Position numbers and translations under genes: made by a program
Assembly: GCF_002998435.1 (NCBI RefSeq)
Contig: NZ_CP027231.1
Span: 124,001-188,000 of the forward strand
DNA length: 64,000 nucleotides
Direction of reading: 5' to 3'
Source: Bacteroides zoogleoformans
GTDB lineage: Bacteria > Bacteroidota > Bacteroidia > Bacteroidales > Bacteroidaceae
The notes under the pieces: generated by a model
The model's input: the letters and a program-made list of their open reading frames with translations, nothing else
What the model was told of the DNA's origin: nothing
Databases searched by the model: none
Part shown: positions 61,660 to 64,000 of the stretch, one piece after another
Layout of the letters: each line of letters begins with the position of its first letter
Position numbering within the stretch: position 1 is the first letter of the stretch

Positions 61660-61672
61660 GGATTAAGTTGTT

Positions 61673-62425
61673 CTATTGTATGTTTGGATGGATGATTATC
61701 AGGCTTCCTATATAAAAAGATAATTCGCACAGCAGGAAAGTTGCTCCGCAACAGTCACCCGTATAGCCTTGTAAGCGTCGTTTCATCAGTAGGTATAATA
61801 AGGCAAAGGTCGCTATGGGGAAGAAGACGACAATCCATCCCTTGACAGGTAGGAGTACTGTAAGGGGAAGTAGGCCGGCAATGAGACAGATGGACAACTC
61901 GCGGGATGTCATGCGATTGTAAACAACCCCCGTTTTACTTTCTCCTTCTTTGCGGGCGTAAGGTAAAAAGTTGACAATCTGAGAAGCGCAACATTTGCTC
62001 CAACAGTCTCCGCAGAGAACAAGAATACAAAGGTAGCGGAGGGGCAGATGATACAATTGCCATAGAAGCAGGAAATAGCAGATCAATCCGATGACTCCAT
62101 AACTCCCTATGTGAGAATCCTTCATAATGGAAAGTGTATGTTCGCGTGTACTTCCTCCACCAAAGCCATCGAAGAAATCAGCCAAGCCGTCTTCATGCAA
62201 GCAGCCACTGATAAACAGACGGACAACGATTGCTATTCCCCATGCCGTCGGCAATGGCAGTATCTGAGCGGCCGACCACAATGCTGCTGCCATTATGCCG
62301 CCTGTCAACCAACCCACAAGTGGCCAATAAGGAACTATGTGTTTGAAACTCTCGGCCGGGACCTTTTTTATTCTCCAAAAAGGTAACCGTGTGAGTAGTA
62401 TGAATGCCGCCAGAATGTTGTTCAT
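61673..62425 (-). CDS. cobS: adenosylcobinamide-GDP ribazoletransferase
   Basis: CobS is an integral membrane enzyme that joins adenosylcobinamide-GDP with alpha-ribazole. The 250-residue product has about six membrane helices. It carries the family motif LHEDGLADFFDGFGGGSTREHTLSIMKDSHIG, represented here by HEDGLADFFDGFGG and MKDSHIGSYG at about 76-112, where Asp residues hold Mg. It lies between cobT and cobC. Confidence 0.95.
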   Translation of the reverse strand: MNNILAAFILLTRLPFWRIKKVPAESFKHIVPYWPLVGWLTGGIMAAALWSAAQILPLPTAWGIAIVVRLFISGCLHEDGLADFFDGFGGGSTREHTLSIMKDSHIGSYGVIGLICYFLLLWQLYHLPLRYLCILVLCGDCWSKCCASQIVNFLPYARKEGESKTGVVYNRMTSRELSICLIAGLLPLTVLLPVKGWIVVFFPIATFALLYLLMKRRLQGYTGDCCGATFLLCELSFYIGSLIIIHPNIQ

Positions 62426-62492
62426 GATTTATGCAGAGAATTTACAGTTTGACATTCTATATTAAAAAATTATTTCTTCAATAAATGTCAGA

Positions 62493-63530
62493 TTAAAAAT
62501 ATTTTGTGATAGATGCGTGTGCAAAATTATCCATCTCATTAATCATCCTTACGGCGGAGTCTACGATGGGATATGCGCATATGGCTCCCGTGCCTTCTCC
62601 CAGACGTAAGCCCAGATTCAGTAATGGCTTAGCGTGCAAGGCATCAAGCACAAGCTTGTGCCCTGTCTCGTCACCACAATGTCCGAAGATGGCATAGTTT
62701 TTCACTTCCGGATAGAGCATGGAGGCGGCGAGTAGGCAGTTGGTCATGATGAATCCATCTATCAATATAACCATTTTCAGTTCCGCCGCTTGCAACATGG
62801 CACCCACGGCCATTACCATTTCCAGCCCACCGAAGTGGCGCATGATGTTGTGCACAGAACCGTCTCCTTTATAGTTTTCTATAGATTGTTTCAACACCTT
62901 ATATTTGTGACGGATGCCCATTTGGTCAAGGCCACTGCCTGCACCTACGCATTGCTCTAACGGAATGCCGGTGAAATAGCTCATCCATAAAGAAGACGAA
63001 GAAGTGTTGCCTATGCCCATTTCACCGAAACTAAGGACATTGCTTCCTTCATCATGACATAGGCGCACCACTTCGGCGCCCCGCTCCAGACATTGTTCCA
63101 TTTCTTCTTCGGTCATAGCGGCTTCGTGCAGATAGTTTCGCGAACTTTTGCGTACTTTCATGTCGATGATACCCTTTTCATACGGCAGGTCGTAGTCCAC
63201 GCCCGCATCTACTATCTTCAATACGAATCCATGCTGCCGGCAAAGAAAGTTTACTCCTGCCCCTCCGTGTAGGAAGTTGCTGATCTGTTGCCAAGTGATT
63301 TCTTTGGGCGACAAGCTGACTCCTTCTTCTACAATGCCATGATCGGCCGCAAAGATAATGTTCTGAGGATACTTCAGGGTGGGAGACAGTGTTTGCTGTA
63401 TAAGACCTATTTGCAATGCCAATCCCTCCAATATGCCCAGAGAACCTTTAGGCTTGGTCAGATTATTGATTTTATTTGTCAATGCGATGCGTATAGATTC
63501 GTCAGGATGAGTGATATAGAATGTCTTCAT
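62493..63530 (-). CDS. cobT: nicotinate-nucleotide--dimethylbenzimidazole phosphoribosyltransferase
   Basis: CobT activates the lower-ligand base to alpha-ribazole phosphate. The 345-residue product has [19 protein letters not shown] near residue 25, [13 protein letters not shown] near 65, [15 protein letters not shown] near 88, [12 protein letters not shown] near 170 and the catalytic Glu region [11 protein letters not shown] near 312. I chose the ATG at 63528-63530; the frame extends 24 bases upstream but family members start at this point. It lies between cobU and cobS. Confidence 0.96.
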   Translation of the reverse strand: MKTFYITHPDESIRIALTNKINNLTKPKGSLGILEGLALQIGLIQQTLSPTLKYPQNIIFAADHGIVEEGVSLSPKEITWQQISNFLHGGAGVNFLCRQHGFVLKIVDAGVDYDLPYEKGIIDMKVRKSSRNYLHEAAMTEEEMEQCLERGAEVVRLCHDEGSNVLSFGEMGIGNTSSSSLWMSYFTGIPLEQCVGAGSGLDQMGIRHKYKVLKQSIENYKGDGSVHNIMRHFGGLEMVMAVGAMLQAAELKMVILIDGFIMTNCLLAASMLYPEVKNYAIFGHCGDETGHKLVLDALHAKPLLNLGLRLGEGTGAICAYPIVDSAVRMINEMDNFAHASITKYF

Positions 63531-63565
63531 AAGTGTTTTTCGTTTAAAACTCAAATAAAGTTTAT

Positions 63566-64000
63566 TTATTCATCATTACTCTTGATTACTCTTTGATGCA
63601 ATAGGTTGGTTGGTTCGTCATTTTTTACTTGCATCGGAATGCCTGCCACCATCAGTATCACCTCATCGGCGCGAGAGGCGATATACTGATTCATCCATCC
63701 TTGCATATCAGTGAACTTCTGTTGCAGTTTGTTTTCGGACACTCCTCCCATACCAATCTCATTGGTTACGAAAATGAAAGTTGCCTCTTGTTCAGTGAAA
63801 CGGTTGAACTCTTCTTTGGCTGTGGCAAGCGCTCGATCGACATCAGCATTCAAGTCAAAGAAGAAGTTAGTACACCACAAGGTGACGCAATCTATAAGAA
63901 CCACCTTCCCCTCCAACCGGTGACGACTGAGTTCTTTCTCTTCCTCGATATTTGTCCATTCCGCTCCCCGTCGCTGCTGATGGCGTGCCACTCTTTCCCT
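63566..64000 (-). CDS. cobU: adenosylcobinamide kinase/guanylyltransferase, partial (5' end off the window)
   Basis: The 144 residues present are the C-terminal part of CobU, which phosphorylates adenosylcobinamide and then transfers GMP to it. The visible segment starts [15 protein letters not shown], which is the conserved R-x-x-RHxxRRGxxW region. It continues with [17 protein letters not shown] near the middle, [12 protein letters not shown] and [13 protein letters not shown] [10 protein letters not shown]. The P-loop GGxRSGKS lies beyond the window edge. The frame is open to position 64000. With cobT, cobS and cobC it makes the complete nucleotide-loop assembly set. Confidence 0.93.
   Translation of the reverse strand, partial: RERVARHQQRRGAEWTNIEEEKELSRHRLEGKVVLIDCVTLWCTNFFFDLNADVDRALATAKEEFNRFTEQEATFIFVTNEIGMGGVSENKLQQKFTDMQGWMNQYIASRADEVILMVAGIPMQVKNDEPTNLLHQRVIKSNDE

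Noticed and set aside
61120..64000. Cobalamin riboswitch for the cob cluster
   Set aside because: No B12-box-like sequence was seen in the gaps inside the cluster. If one exists it would be upstream of cobU, beyond the window edge.

Overview
The window reads as chromosome of a Bacteroides-type gut anaerobe (Bacteroidales). The signs are many genes preceded by the Bacteroidetes -7 element TAnnTTTG, a serine palmitoyltransferase for sphingolipid synthesis, a GLPGLI-family protein, PorT-like and CarboxypepD_reg/TonB-like outer-membrane barrels, the DUF4286-ruvC pair, pflB/pflA for anaerobic metabolism and an AguA/AguB agmatine route. Genes are densely packed. I saw no prophage, insertion sequence, CRISPR array or rRNA, and no frameshifted gene.

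Layout. 1-11.2 kb, minus strand: a long housekeeping series (hpt, adk, obgE, pgeF, a B3/B4-domain protein, an M23 peptidase, phoH, a VOC protein, purC, menG/ubiE, aroE, a hydrolase, a TPM-domain protein, lemA cut by the window edge), preceded by tRNA-Ala(GGC). 11.3-17.9 kb, plus: DUF4286-ruvC, a lipoprotein pullulanase, transaldolase, an LtaS-like sulfatase-fold membrane enzyme and a PAP2 phosphatase. 17.8-23.6 kb: an outer-membrane barrel and a GLPGLI protein divergent from a histidine kinase/response regulator pair. 23.9-31.5 kb: an exported endonuclease/phosphatase-fold protein, pepD, a small membrane protein with an OmpH-like lipoprotein, cutC, RNase Y, and zapA with a coiled-coil partner. 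31.8-42.4 kb: DUF454, pyridoxamine kinase, an NAGPA-type glycosidase, a TlpA-like thioredoxin, a large barrel protein, glyA, a small barrel protein, a flavin reductase and pyrI/pyrB. 42.8-48.8 kb, plus: PBP1A, an HPPK-like protein, kdsB, an M16 protein without zinc ligands, and an exported MORN-repeat protein. 48.9-59 kb: pflA/pflB, serine palmitoyltransferase divergent from a diacylglycerol/sphingosine-kinase-fold protein, aspS, aguB/aguA. 59-64 kb: Nif3/YqfO, a zinc-ribbon coiled-coil protein, and the cobC-cobS-cobT-cobU nucleotide-loop set, cut at the right edge.

The genes themselves are mostly ordinary. The unusual material is between them. At least four classes of strictly phased short-word arrays sit in intergenic DNA: a 23-bp near-perfect tandem array (23657-23863), a 22-bp array that keeps only a 12-nt core (27930-28127), and two 11-bp arrays built on ATACGGA (42618-42672 on plus, 26519-26573 on minus), both upstream of genes read in the same sense as the word. 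Two hairpins (27777-27829, 29072-29138) are built from 9-nt words of the type CATCTGTGT. Periods of 11 and 22 are close to one and two helical turns. The 22- and 23-bp arrays both lie between convergent genes. Whether these are protein-binding arrays, remnants of a mobile repeat or products of slippage cannot be decided from one genome.

Limits: all functions come from motif recognition by eye. Promoters are called from the -7 word alone and the -33 element was rarely visible.
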